NCBI GenBank assembly: GCA_947002045.1
Contig: CAMQJB010000003.1
Location: 1-64,000 of the forward strand
From: an uncultured Collinsella sp.
GTDB taxonomy: Bacteria > Actinomycetota > Coriobacteriia > Coriobacteriales > Coriobacteriaceae
DNA length: 64,000 nt
Direction: 5' to 3'
Part shown: one piece after another, positions 44,850 to 53,830 of the stretch
How positions within the stretch are numbered: the stretch's first letter is position 1
Layout of the letters: every line of letters starts with the position of its first letter
Made by a program: the position numbers and the translations under genes
The notes under the pieces: generated by a model
Seen by the model: the letters and a program-made list of their open reading frames with translations, nothing else
The model's database searches: none
Told to the model about the DNA's origin: nothing

Positions 44850-45305
44850 CTAGAGGAGGTCGAGGGGAAGCTGGGGGGCGTCGCCCCAGAGCTTTTCGAG
44901 ACGGTAGAACTCACGGGCCTCGGGAGTGAAGACGTGGACGACAACCGAACCGTAGTCCATGAGCATCCAGGTCTTCTGCTCGCGGCCCTCGATGGAAAAC
45001 GGGTGCTCGCCGCAAGCCTCGGCGACCTTCTCCTCAATCTCGTCGACGATAGAATCAACCTGACGGTTGTTGGTGCCGGTAGCGAGGACAAAGTAGTCGC
45101 ACACATCGGAAAGCTCAGTCAGGTCGAGCACCTGAACGTCCTCGCCCTTCTTGTCGTAGGCGGCCTGCGCGGCGGCGCGGGCGACATCCTCGGCGGCGAC
45201 ACCGCTCGCGGACAGCGAGGCGGCAGTGCGGTCGGACGTGGCAACGAAGCTCTTGTGCTCCACACCTTCAAGAATCTGCTCGTCGGTCATGGTCTCGTCG
45301 GCCAT
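44850..45305 (-). CDS. rsfS: ribosome silencing factor RsfS
   Basis: 151 residues. RsfS binds L14 and blocks subunit joining when nutrients are low. The core (about 40-151) has KGEDVQVLDLTELSDVCDYF, TGTNNRQVDSI, and MDYGSVVVHVFTPEAREFYRLEKLWGD. A 38-residue Ala-, Ser- and Asp-rich N-terminal extension is not usual. It follows yqeK, and the obgE-nadD-yqeK-rsfS order is widely conserved. Confidence 0.95.
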   Translation of the reverse strand: MADETMTDEQILEGVEHKSFVATSDRTAASLSASGVAAEDVARAAAQAAYDKKGEDVQVLDLTELSDVCDYFVLATGTNNRQVDSIVDEIEEKVAEACGEHPFSIEGREQKTWMLMDYGSVVVHVFTPEAREFYRLEKLWGDAPQLPLDLL

Positions 45306-45332
45306 GGAATACCTCTTTCTAGACAGCCCGAG

Positions 45333-45941
45333 CTAGCGCAGCTGGGCGTAATGGTTGTAAATCGTAATAGCCGTGGGATAAAGATAACGCCCGGTCTGGA
45401 TCACATAGACCAGACCCTGCGCAAAACAGGAGAAGAACAACTCGTCGAGCGAGGACTTCCCCACCATCTTGCGCAGCGCATGGGCATAATCGCCGTGGCG
45501 GTTGGGTTCGATGGCATCGGCCACAAAGACCACCATATCGAGCGGCGTCATGTCGCAAGCTCCCACGGTGTGACGGTCGACAGCCTGAAAGACCGCCGGC
45601 GACAGCTCGGGAAAAAGCTGCGGAAGCTCATAGGCGGCAACCGGGCCATGCAAAAGCGGCGTCGCGGCAGACGGAGAGCCGGCAATCTTAATGCCGTAAT
45701 GCAGAGTGCGCGTGACCAGCTCGTCGTCGGAGAGCACCTTGTCCCAGTCATGGATCAGGCCGGCGGCAGCGGCATCAAAGCGGTCGACACCGTACACCTC
45801 GGCTAGGCGCAACGCAGTCTCGGCAACCCCGAGCGAATGCACGTAGCGCTTACGCTTATCCTTCATGCGAACATCGAGCAACTCGTGGATACGCGTCAAG
45901 AGCGCGCGCTCGTCGCCCTCAAACTGATCTTCTACCGACAA
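45333..45941 (-). CDS. yqeK: YqeK-like HD-domain hydrolase
   Basis: 202 residues, TTG start. An HD metal-dependent phosphohydrolase; YqeK relatives cleave diadenosine tetraphosphate symmetrically. HSLGVAETALRLAEVYG and the HD pair in LIHDWDK, followed later by HGPVAAYEL and DRHTVG, give the four or five metal ligands. It lies between nadD and rsfS, the standard position. Activity is inferred from the family. Confidence 0.9.
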   Translation of the reverse strand: MSVEDQFEGDERALLTRIHELLDVRMKDKRKRYVHSLGVAETALRLAEVYGVDRFDAAAAGLIHDWDKVLSDDELVTRTLHYGIKIAGSPSAATPLLHGPVAAYELPQLFPELSPAVFQAVDRHTVGACDMTPLDMVVFVADAIEPNRHGDYAHALRKMVGKSSLDELFFSCFAQGLVYVIQTGRYLYPTAITIYNHYAQLR

Positions 45942-45953
45942 CGTTCTCCCCCA

Positions 45954-46631
45954 TCAATCAAAATCGTCTTGCCCAAGATCGGCATACAGGCCGCGTTTAC
46001 GGATATAGCCGAGCACGGACTCGCTCGTAAGATAGCGCACGCTCATGCCGCGAGCAACCCGCTTGCGAATGTTGGTCGAGCTAATCGCCAGCGCCGGGAT
46101 CTGGATATACCGCACGTCAAACGGCAGGCCCGATTCCTTAATCCGCGCTCGCGCCGTATCGATGTCAAAGCCGGGACGCGTCGCAGCAATAAAGGTTGCC
46201 AGTTCGGCAATCTCATCAGCATTGTGCCAGGTCACTATATCGATAATCGCATCAGCACCCGTAATAAAGTAGAGCTTTACCTGAGGCGGGTAAAAGTCGC
46301 GCAGAGCGCGCAGCGTATCGGCTGTATAGGTGACACCGGCACGATCGATCTCGAAGCGGCTTGCCAAAAAGGCCGGGTTCGCGGCGGTCGCGAGGACCGT
46401 CATGGCATAACGGTCCTCGGCCGGCGTCACCGGTTTGTCGAGTTTAAAGGCAGGCGAGCCCGCCGGCATAAAGAGCACGGCGTCCAAGTCGAGGGACTCA
46501 CGTGCCTGCTCGGCGGTCACCAGGTGACCGTAATGGATGGGGTCAAAGGTACCGCCCATAATGCCGAGCCTAAACTCCTGCCCGTCCTCTATGGGAAGCT
46601 CGGGCAGACCGATTCCACCGCGCAGCGACAT
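45954..46631 (-). CDS. nadD: nicotinate-nucleotide adenylyltransferase
   Basis: 225 residues. It makes deamido-NAD from NaMN and ATP. The nucleotidyltransferase motif GIMGGTFDPIHYGHL is near residue 23-37 after an N-terminal tail of about 20 residues; ISSTNIRKRVARG gives the second ATP-binding motif. It overlaps no neighbour but sits three bases from obgE. Confidence 0.94.
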   Translation of the reverse strand: MSLRGGIGLPELPIEDGQEFRLGIMGGTFDPIHYGHLVTAEQARESLDLDAVLFMPAGSPAFKLDKPVTPAEDRYAMTVLATAANPAFLASRFEIDRAGVTYTADTLRALRDFYPPQVKLYFITGADAIIDIVTWHNADEIAELATFIAATRPGFDIDTARARIKESGLPFDVRYIQIPALAISSTNIRKRVARGMSVRYLTSESVLGYIRKRGLYADLGQDDFD

Positions 46632-46634
46632 GGC

Positions 46635-48131
46635 TTACTCGCCCTCCGGGGTCTCGACGTCTTCCGCAGCAACAGCGTCATCGGTACCGTCAATGGCATC
46701 CACCGCGTCGACAGCCTCCAAGCTATCGTCCGCGACATCCTCGACATCAACGACCTCGACGGCGACGTCCTCGCTACCGTCCTCAAGCTCGTCCTCGAAC
46801 TCCGAGAAGTCCTCGGCGCCCTCAAAGTCAAAGGCGCGCTGGCAAATGCGAACCTCGTCGCCGGCACGGCAACCGGCCTTTTCGAGCGCATCGTCAACAC
46901 CCATGCGGGAAAACTTATGCTGCAGATAGATGACGGCCTCCTCATTTTCCCAGTCGGTCTGGATAACCAAGCGCTCGATGGCGCGACCGACCACGCGGAA
47001 GGCACCGGGCTCCTCTTGGACAATACGGAACCGCTTCTCGCGCTGCAGGCGGCGACGCTCCCACTCCTCATCGCGCAGATCGACCGGCTCATCAGAGACC
47101 GCCAGCTCAGCGCGGAGCTTAGCCACCTGCTCGCCCACGGCAAGCATCAACGTGTTGAGACCGGCACCCGTCACAGCGGACACGGCAAAGAACATATGGC
47201 CATCGTCGAGCGCCGCACGCTTAAGGTCGGCAATCTTGTCGGCCGTGCCCGGCGCATCGCACTTGTTGGCGACAACGATCTGCGGACGCTCCGAAAGCTC
47301 GGCACCATACTGCTCGAGCTCACGGTTGATGATGCGATAGTCCTCAACCGGATCACGATCCTCAAACCCGCCCGTCATGTCAACGACATGCATGATCAGG
47401 GCCGTGCGCTCAATGTGGCGCAGGAACTGATGGCCCAGGCCACGACCCTCGCTCGCGCCCTCGATGAGACCGGGGACGTCGGCAACGACGTAAGAATATT
47501 CGCCGGCACGCACCATGCCCAGATTGGGCACGAGCGTGGTAAACGGGTAGTCGGCGATCTTGGGGCGGGCGGCACTCATGCGTGCAATGAGCGAAGACTT
47601 ACCCACCGAGGGAAAGCCCACGAGCGCGGCATCGGCCATAAGCTTCATCTCGAGCTCGATCCAGTGTTCCTCAGCCGGCTCGCCGAGCTGGGCAAACGCG
47701 GGCGCGCGGCGCACCGACGTCACAAAATGAGTGTTACCCAGACCGCCAGCACCACCGGGCGCCACGACAACGCGCTCGCCGTCGTGCACCAGGTCGGCAA
47801 TCTCGAACATCGGGGTCTGCGTCTCGGGATCGAGCTCGCGGACTACGGTGCCCATGGGGACTTTCAAAATCAGGTCCTCACCGCTTTTGCCGTTGCGGCG
47901 GGCACCCTGGCCATGCGTTCCGCGCTCAGCACGAAAGTGATGCTTAAAGCGGTAATCGATCAGCGAGGACAGCTGAGCGTCGGCCTGAATGACGACGTTG
48001 CCGCCACGACCGCCGTCGCCGCCATCGGGGCCGCCCTTGGGAACAAATGCCTCGCGCCTAAACGACATGCATCCGGCTCCGCCGTCGCCGCCGCAAACGT
48101 TAATTCGGCTGATATCGGTGAACTGTGACAA
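46635..48131 (-). CDS. obgE: GTPase Obg/CgtA
   Basis: 498 residues, TTG start with GGAGGCG upstream. Essential ribosome-associated GTPase in 50S assembly and stringent control. The glycine-rich Obg fold (RINVCGGDGGAGCMSFRREA) is at the N-terminus. The G domain has Walker A GFPSVGKSSLIARM, DVPGLIEGA and NKCD. A C-terminal OCT domain (about 365-430) follows, with a very acidic tail of about 60 residues. It is separated from rpmA by a terminator, so rpmA and obgE may be unevenly transcribed. Confidence 0.96.
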   Translation of the reverse strand: MSQFTDISRINVCGGDGGAGCMSFRREAFVPKGGPDGGDGGRGGNVVIQADAQLSSLIDYRFKHHFRAERGTHGQGARRNGKSGEDLILKVPMGTVVRELDPETQTPMFEIADLVHDGERVVVAPGGAGGLGNTHFVTSVRRAPAFAQLGEPAEEHWIELEMKLMADAALVGFPSVGKSSLIARMSAARPKIADYPFTTLVPNLGMVRAGEYSYVVADVPGLIEGASEGRGLGHQFLRHIERTALIMHVVDMTGGFEDRDPVEDYRIINRELEQYGAELSERPQIVVANKCDAPGTADKIADLKRAALDDGHMFFAVSAVTGAGLNTLMLAVGEQVAKLRAELAVSDEPVDLRDEEWERRRLQREKRFRIVQEEPGAFRVVGRAIERLVIQTDWENEEAVIYLQHKFSRMGVDDALEKAGCRAGDEVRICQRAFDFEGAEDFSEFEDELEDGSEDVAVEVVDVEDVADDSLEAVDAVDAIDGTDDAVAAEDVETPEGE

Positions 48132-48146
48132 CAGAATCGCCTCCTA

Positions 48147-48192
48147 CAAAAAAGAGGGAGACCCTTGAATCCTAAAACTCAAGTGCCTCCCA
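48147..48192 (-). terminator. terminator between rpmA and obgE
   Basis: On the minus strand an outer GGGAG/CTCCC and inner CTTGA/TCAAG stem is followed by TCTTTTTT. It is likely partial, since obgE has no clear promoter of its own. Confidence 0.8.
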
Positions 48193-48216
48193 CATATGTG
48201 CTCTATGAAGGGTGAA

Positions 48217-48474
48217 TTACGCGTTCGCGAGCGGGCGTACGCTGACCCTGTGCTTGATACCCTTGTGGAACTCAACGGTACCGTCGACCAGCGCGAACAG
48301 CGTGTCGTCCTTGCCACGGCCAACGTTCTCACCCGGGTGGATGTGCGTGCCGTGCTGACGGACGAGAATCGTGCCCGTGGTTACCGTCTGGCCGGCATAG
48401 CGCTTCGTGCCAAGGCGCTGACCGCGGGAGTCACGGCCATTACGGGAGGAACCGAGTCCTTTTTTGTGTGCCAT
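48217..48474 (-). CDS. rpmA: 50S ribosomal protein L27
   Basis: 85 residues. L27 reaches the peptidyl transferase centre. The sequence begins MAHKKGLGSSRNGRDSRGQR, with no cleavable Firmicutes-type N-terminal extension, and continues with GTILVRQHGTHIHPGENVG. It follows rplU, as in almost all bacteria. Confidence 0.97.
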   Translation of the reverse strand: MAHKKGLGSSRNGRDSRGQRLGTKRYAGQTVTTGTILVRQHGTHIHPGENVGRGKDDTLFALVDGTVEFHKGIKHRVSVRPLANA

Positions 48475-48507
48475 TGTGTATACCTACTCTTTCGTTACGA
48501 GTGTAAT

Positions 48508-48882
48508 CTACTCGGCGACGGGAGCCTCGGCAACAGCCTCAGCCTCTGCCTTGACAGCCTTCTTGGCGCGGGAGGTAGCCTGAACCTTCACGATCTTCAG
48601 CTTGGTGAGCTGCTGACGGTGACCCTTCAGACGACGATAGCGCTTACGCTTGTGGAACTTGAAGACCAGCTGCTTCTCGCCCTTGAACTGCTCAACGATC
48701 TGAGCGGTAACCTTGGCCTTGGCCAGCTTGTCGGGATCGGTGACGATCTTCTTACCATCGTTGAGGAAGATAACCGGCAGGGTGATCTTATCGCCCTCAT
48801 TGCCCTCGATCTTCTCGACGGTGATGACATCGTCGGTGGCGACCTTGTACTGCTTGCCGCCCGTGTTAACGATTGCGTACAT
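48508..48882 (-). CDS. rplU: 50S ribosomal protein L21
   Basis: 124 residues from the ATG at 48882 (AAGGG upstream; a frame extension of seven codons is unlikely). L21 begins MYAIVNTGGKQYKV, a highly conserved start, and contains FKFHKRKRYRRLKGHRQQ. An Ala-, Glu- and Lys-rich tail of about 20 residues follows. A very good promoter lies just upstream, inside the end of the preceding gene. Confidence 0.96.
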   Translation of the reverse strand: MYAIVNTGGKQYKVATDDVITVEKIEGNEGDKITLPVIFLNDGKKIVTDPDKLAKAKVTAQIVEQFKGEKQLVFKFHKRKRYRRLKGHRQQLTKLKIVKVQATSRAKKAVKAEAEAVAEAPVAE

Positions 48883-48924
48883 GTTTACTTGCCCTTCATG
48901 CATCAGTTAGTGCAACAGCCGAAT

Positions 48925-48953
48925 ATAGTAGCAGGCGATAATACCCCCGTCAA
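48925..48953 (-). promoter_or_regulatory. rplU-rpmA promoter
   Basis: On the minus strand TTGACG (48953-48948), a 17-bp spacer and TACTAT (48930-48925) form a near-consensus promoter about 40 bases before rplU, overlapping the stop of the radical-SAM-associated gene. Confidence 0.85.
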
Positions 48954-49762
48954 CGAGTATGTGGAGCAAATCCACAAGTTCGCACAGGTATGGGGCTGAC
49001 GAGTCGGCCCTCGTCGTCCTCGCATGCTTGATTCTGACGCTCGACATCGTAGGAGCAGATGGTCACGAGGTCTTGCATACCGGTGGAAACAATAGGTGCA
49101 TCGACGCCCGGGGTCAAGCCCTGCAACAAAACATCAGCTGCGGAAAGCAAAATTTCCGGACGCATGGAGCCCTCGTTATCGGCATGGGTGTCGAGCATGA
49201 GCACCAGATGGTCCTCACGCTCCCCCGCCGCGAGCTCATAGCCAACGAGCGTATGGTCCAGATCAAGACGCTTGCTCTTTTTGCCGCGCGCATAGTCAAT
49301 GCCATGACCCGCGCGCAGCGTGTCGATCGCAGCACGCACCTCGTCGGCGCTCACGGGGACCTCGGGGTCCAGGTGCAAGTCGATGCGGTACGACAGACGC
49401 GTAAGTTGAGCCGTCAGCGCCGGCGAGCGCACGTCGATGTAGGCGGCCTCGATGGGTGCCAAATCTGCCGGGGACGCCGCGGCCAGGCGCTCAAAGGCCT
49501 CGTCAAGCGCGACGAACTCGGTCATAAACAGGTCATACCACTCGCAGGTCGACGACGTGCCCACGGGCAGCGCCGACGAAAAGCCCACGCGCATATGCGG
49601 CGAGAAACCCTGCGTCACGGCATAGGGCAGGCCCGCACGGCGCACGATGCGCTCAATGGTATGGATTAGTTCCAGATGGCCCAAATACTTAAGGCGATCA
49701 CGCTTGCCGTAGCGAACGCGCAGCCTAAAGAGCGTGGGATTGTCGGTCAAGCGCTCACTCAT
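48950..49762 (-). CDS. TIGR03936/DUF2344 radical-SAM-associated protein
   Basis: 270 residues. It carries the family pattern near the N-terminus: RLRVRYGKRDRLKYLGHLEL, IERIVRRAGLPYAVTQGFSP and GFSSALPVGTSS. It is the regular partner of the radical SAM gene just upstream, which it overlaps by 4 bases. It has no radical SAM cysteines of its own. The function is unknown; the fixed association with rplU/rpmA in Gram-positive bacteria suggests a role in ribosome or RNA modification. In Firmicutes the pair can be fused. Confidence 0.88.
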   Translation of the reverse strand: MSERLTDNPTLFRLRVRYGKRDRLKYLGHLELIHTIERIVRRAGLPYAVTQGFSPHMRVGFSSALPVGTSSTCEWYDLFMTEFVALDEAFERLAAASPADLAPIEAAYIDVRSPALTAQLTRLSYRIDLHLDPEVPVSADEVRAAIDTLRAGHGIDYARGKKSKRLDLDHTLVGYELAAGEREDHLVLMLDTHADNEGSMRPEILLSAADVLLQGLTPGVDAPIVSTGMQDLVTICSYDVERQNQACEDDEGRLVSPIPVRTCGFAPHTR

Positions 49763-51636
49763 GCGCGATCACCCATCAATACGTTCTTGGCGTGGAGCGT
49801 GGGACAGATTCCGCAGCCGGTGCACGACGTGCGGGTGCAATCGGGCGTCGTGACGCCCTCGAGCGAACGGCGGTATTCGCGCTCGAGGAAGCCGCGCGAG
49901 CAGCCGGGGCTCACGTGCTCCCAGGGCAGGCGCCAGTCCAGCTCGTAGGGCAGGTGCACCAGCTCGTTGAGGTCGATGCCGTTTTTGGCAGCGGCCTCCT
50001 TCCAGTTGTCGAGCGAGAAGTGCTCCACCCAGGCGTCGAAGCGCGAGCCCGCACGCCAGGCGTCGATGATGACCGGCGTCATATCGCGACCGGCGCGGGA
50101 CAGCGCGGCCTCGACGAGCGAGGTCTCCGCATCGTGGTAGTGTACGCGAACGGCGCGGTTGCGCACGCTCGTGATGAGTAGCTTCTGGCGGCGCTTGACG
50201 TCGTCGTAATCGAGCTGTGGGCACCACTGGAAGGGCGTTGCCGCCTTGGGGATGAACACCGAAACAGAGATAGACACCGAGATAGACCCGCGGCGCGACT
50301 TGGGCACCACGGAGCGGCCAAGCTCCAGCACGTGATCGGCCAGATTGGCGATAGCCACGATGTCCTCGTCGCGCTCGCCGGGAAGGCCCATCATGAAGTA
50401 GAGCTTCATGCGGTTCCAGCCGGCCTCGAAGGCTGCCTTGGCCGCGCGATCCAAGTCCTCCTCGGTCACGTTCTTGTTGATGATATCGCGCATACGCTGG
50501 CTGCCCGCCTCGGGCGCGAACGTCAGGCCGCCCTTCTTTTCGCCAGCGACCGACTCGGCCATATCAACGCCAAACGAATCCAAGCGCTGCGAGGGAATGG
50601 ACACGCGAATGCCCGTGTCCTCCAGACGACGGTTGAGCCTACCGAGCACGTCGCGGATACAGGAGTGGTCGGTCGTCGAAAGCGAGGTAAGCGACACCTC
50701 GTCATAGCCAGTCTTTTCCAAGCCCTGGATCACCGATGACACGATCTGATCGGCCGAGCGCTCGCGTACCGGACGATACGTCATGCCTGCCTGGCAAAAA
50801 CGGCAGCCGCGGGCGCAGCCACGCAGGATCTCGATAGACAGGCGATCATGGACGAGCTGCGCATACGGCACGCACGACTGAGGAAGCGGATTGGTGGCAC
50901 CAAAGTCCTCGACGACACGCTTGTAGACTACCGGTGGGACGCCCTTGCCCTCGCGCGGCACGGTATAGCCATGCGGCGTGCAGGGCTCGTCATAGCGCAC
51001 CTCATACAGAGACGGCACATAGGTACCGGCGACCGTCGCGAGCTGCTCGACAATCTGAGCGCGCGAGACGCCCTCGTCGCGCAAGCGGCGATGCAGCTGG
51101 CAGATCTCGAGCAGTGACTCCTCGCCCTCGCCAATGAGGATGGCATCGAAGAATGCAGCGTACGGCTCGGGGTTATACACCGAGGGACCACCGGCGACGA
51201 TGATGGGATCGTCCTCGGTACGGTCGGCAGCCAGCAGCGGAATGCCGGCGAGATCGAGCGCTTCGAGGAAGTTCGTCACGGCCATCTCGTGCGGCACGTG
51301 CATGCCGACGATGTCGAACGAGGCCACGGGCGCTGCGCCCTCGAGCGACAGCAGCGGAATCCCCGCCTCGCGCATGGCATCGCCCATATCGGGCCACGGC
51401 ACGTAGCCGCGCTCGCAGGAAATGCCCTCGGCCTGATTAAGGATGTTGTAGAGAATGGCGATGCCCTGGTTGGGCAGACCGACCTCATACACGTCTGGAT
51501 AGATCATGCAGCAGCGATAGTCGGCATCGGCCTTTGAGAGCGTGCCCCACTCGTGGTCGATATAGCGACTCGGCTTTTCGACCTTGGCGAGCAGCGGCTC
51601 GATCAGATGAAAACAGTCTTGATATGGAACGCGCAA
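49759..51636 (-). CDS. TIGR03960-family B12-binding-type radical SAM protein
   Basis: 625 residues. An N-terminal cobalamin-binding-like domain (about 30-190) precedes the radical SAM core with the cluster motif CARGCRFCQAG. The segment EVSLTSLSTTDHS and the iron-sulfur-rich C-terminal tail (DCTRTSCTGCGICPTL) resemble the TIGR03960 group. Substrate not known. It is encoded with TIGR03936 upstream of rplU-rpmA, a conserved neighbourhood. The C-terminal cysteines may bind a second iron-sulfur cluster; that is my inference. Confidence 0.9.
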   Translation of the reverse strand: MRVPYQDCFHLIEPLLAKVEKPSRYIDHEWGTLSKADADYRCCMIYPDVYEVGLPNQGIAILYNILNQAEGISCERGYVPWPDMGDAMREAGIPLLSLEGAAPVASFDIVGMHVPHEMAVTNFLEALDLAGIPLLAADRTEDDPIIVAGGPSVYNPEPYAAFFDAILIGEGEESLLEICQLHRRLRDEGVSRAQIVEQLATVAGTYVPSLYEVRYDEPCTPHGYTVPREGKGVPPVVYKRVVEDFGATNPLPQSCVPYAQLVHDRLSIEILRGCARGCRFCQAGMTYRPVRERSADQIVSSVIQGLEKTGYDEVSLTSLSTTDHSCIRDVLGRLNRRLEDTGIRVSIPSQRLDSFGVDMAESVAGEKKGGLTFAPEAGSQRMRDIINKNVTEEDLDRAAKAAFEAGWNRMKLYFMMGLPGERDEDIVAIANLADHVLELGRSVVPKSRRGSISVSISVSVFIPKAATPFQWCPQLDYDDVKRRQKLLITSVRNRAVRVHYHDAETSLVEAALSRAGRDMTPVIIDAWRAGSRFDAWVEHFSLDNWKEAAAKNGIDLNELVHLPYELDWRLPWEHVSPGCSRGFLEREYRRSLEGVTTPDCTRTSCTGCGICPTLHAKNVLMGDRA

Positions 51637-51646
51637 CAGAAAACCC

Positions 51647-52576
51647 CTAAGCAGCGAGATCGGATGCGTCTTGGTAGGACGCCATAGAACGGGTAGCGCC
51701 GGAGACCGTGGTCACCAGGTCGCGAACGCGCGAGAACGTGGCAGCAGCGACCTCGTTGGCGCGGCTGTAGTCCACATCGCGCTCGTAGAGCGACACGAGC
51801 GCGCGGCCCATGCCATAGGTACCCGCGGCTGCGGTAAGCGCCTTAACGACAAAGCCGATGTGCGGCGTCTGCTTCACCAATGCGCGGGTGACGGCGCGAA
51901 TCACCAGACCGCCGGCGAGCACGCCCGCGACCTCGTAGCCGCGCTCGGGCTTTATGCCGCGTCCAAAAATGGCCGCCAGCTCAAAGAGCATGCCCACCTG
52001 CGCCAGCGCCATCACGGGATAGTCGGCACCCGGCAAAAACACCAAGGCGCCCGTCGCCATGTTGGTGAGCGCGCACGAGGTAATGATGCGATTTGCCGCC
52101 GCGATGCGCATAAAAGCAAAGTTGGCGGCAAAAGCCGTCTCCTTGTCCGTACGATCGAGGATCCAGCGGGCAAGCGTCTCGAGCAGATAGGTCTTATCGG
52201 TCGCCGCCACCACGCCGAGCATGGGCGTAGATTCCTCAACGAACGGCACCTCGACGGCGGACTCGGCAAGCACGCACACGGGCGCGCCGGCAATCACGAG
52301 CTCCTGCACAGCACTCTCCAGGCGGTCGGATCCGCACGAGAGGACCAACACCACGTCGGTATCGGCCTTGGGAACGATACGGTCCTCCCCCAGGCGATCA
52401 ACACGCACAATGCCCGAAGTCGTCTGCGGCACAAAGGCATCGCGCACCGTCTCGACCAAAAAGGGAGACGCGGTCGAATCAAGGTAAACCGAGACACGCA
52501 CCGGTGTATCGGAATCCTTCTTAACAGACGCGCCCATCTTAAAAGCGCTGGTCAACTTATCTACGGGAATCTTCAT
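51647..52576 (-). CDS. DUF697/YcjF-like protein of unknown function
   Basis: 309 residues. The N-terminal half (about 20-135) looks like a nucleotide-binding-type alpha/beta region without a visible P-loop. The C-terminal half (about 165-265) has the hydrophobic pattern of DUF697: ALVFLPGADYPVMALAQVGM, ELAAIFGRGI, then a Gly/Ala-rich paired segment EVAGVLAGGLVIRAVTRALV and GFVVKALTAAAGTYGMGRAL. DUF697 is often fused to a GTPase, but no G1 motif is seen here. It lies between rodA and the radical SAM genes in a tight operon, so it may work in envelope or ribosome biology. The call rests on pattern, not on a search. Confidence 0.6.
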   Translation of the reverse strand: MKIPVDKLTSAFKMGASVKKDSDTPVRVSVYLDSTASPFLVETVRDAFVPQTTSGIVRVDRLGEDRIVPKADTDVVLVLSCGSDRLESAVQELVIAGAPVCVLAESAVEVPFVEESTPMLGVVAATDKTYLLETLARWILDRTDKETAFAANFAFMRIAAANRIITSCALTNMATGALVFLPGADYPVMALAQVGMLFELAAIFGRGIKPERGYEVAGVLAGGLVIRAVTRALVKQTPHIGFVVKALTAAAGTYGMGRALVSLYERDVDYSRANEVAAATFSRVRDLVTTVSGATRSMASYQDASDLAA

Positions 52577-52594
52577 GGCAAACCCCTCCAGCGG

Positions 52595-53821
52595 TTACGC
52601 GGCGCCCGAACGATGCCGCCATATGGATTGTACGATACCCACCGTCAGCAACTGAATCATCATCGACGACGAACCAAAACTAATAAACGGCAGCGGAATA
52701 CCGGTAATCGGCATCATGCCAATGCACATGCCGATATTCTCGAAGGTCTGGAACGCCCACATGCCGACGATACCCACGCACGACAGGCGCAAGAACAGTG
52801 ACTCGCACTTAAAGGCGACGCGAATCGTCGAGAAGATCAGCAGCACGTAGAGGCACAGGAGCAAAAAGGAGCCGCAGAAGCCGAACGTCTCGGACAGGAA
52901 GGCGAAGACGAAGTCGGTGTGGAACTCGGGTAGAAAGCCACCGGCCGACTGAGTCGCGTGGCCCAGGCCCTTACCAAAGAAGCCACCCGAGCCGACGGCA
53001 ATGAGCGACTGCTGCAGGTTGTAGGCATCATCCGAATCGGCTTTGTCGGGGTTGATGAAGACTGTCAGACGGTTCATCTGATACTGCTTGATCAGCACGT
53101 CGTGGCCAAGGAGCGAATCAAAGACCGAGTCGAGCGCCAAGATGAGCGCAATCAAACCAACCAGCAGGGCCAAGGTCGACAGCACCCATTCGCGGCGTGC
53201 ACCGCTCATGCAGATGACGATGGCACCCGAGACCAGCACGACCAGGCCCGAGCCCAGGTCGCCCATGGCGACGACGGCCAAGAACGGAATGGACAGCATA
53301 CCGCAGAGCTTAATGTAGTCGCGAACGGTATCGATGCGGCCGTTGTATTGCGAGCCAAGCGTGGCCATAAAGAAAATGGTGATGAGCTTGGCAAGCTCAA
53401 CGGGCTGGAAGGTCAGGCCGATACCGGGAATCTTGATCCAACCCGTCATTCCCAAGCCGCCCGTGTAGGACAGGCCCGGAATCTTAGGCGAGAAGATCAC
53501 GATGAGATCGACGACGAGCAGAGCCGTCGAAAAGTTGGAAATGCCACGCAGGTCGGTGCGCCAAACGAGCACCGCCAGCACCGCGCCAATGCCAATGCCC
53601 AGCAGGTGGCGCGAGAACGAGGCATCGGCCTTAAACTGCGACGCCGACCAAATAATGATGGCGCCATAGGCAACGAGCGCGACGGTAGCCAGCAGCACGC
53701 CGATGTGTACCTTCTGGCGGAACGTGCCGCGCGAAGCCGAGAGCTGCTTGTTAACGCGGTCCAGGCTGCTGCGAGAGCCGGTTTTGGTTGAGCGGAACAG
53801 GTCCGCCGGCGAAAAGTCCAT
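52595..53821 (-). CDS. rodA: rod-shape SEDS glycosyltransferase RodA
   Basis: 408 residues with about ten membrane segments after an N-terminal cytoplasmic tail of about 40 residues. SEDS family members polymerise lipid II into glycan strands for the elongasome. The conserved PVELAKL motif, the DLGSG segment, and IGSGG/GLGHATQS and the C-terminal PLPFISFGSSS are present. It is paired with mrdA (PBP2) and mreBCD in one operon, which makes RodA much more likely than FtsW. Confidence 0.94.
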   Translation of the reverse strand: MDFSPADLFRSTKTGSRSSLDRVNKQLSASRGTFRQKVHIGVLLATVALVAYGAIIIWSASQFKADASFSRHLLGIGIGAVLAVLVWRTDLRGISNFSTALLVVDLIVIFSPKIPGLSYTGGLGMTGWIKIPGIGLTFQPVELAKLITIFFMATLGSQYNGRIDTVRDYIKLCGMLSIPFLAVVAMGDLGSGLVVLVSGAIVICMSGARREWVLSTLALLVGLIALILALDSVFDSLLGHDVLIKQYQMNRLTVFINPDKADSDDAYNLQQSLIAVGSGGFFGKGLGHATQSAGGFLPEFHTDFVFAFLSETFGFCGSFLLLCLYVLLIFSTIRVAFKCESLFLRLSCVGIVGMWAFQTFENIGMCIGMMPITGIPLPFISFGSSSMMIQLLTVGIVQSIWRHRSGAA

Positions 53822-53830
53822 CGCAACCTC

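Noticed and set aside
45837..48128. 763-codon open frame antisense to nadD and obgE
   Set aside because: No motif or ribosome binding site, and it overlaps two certain genes.
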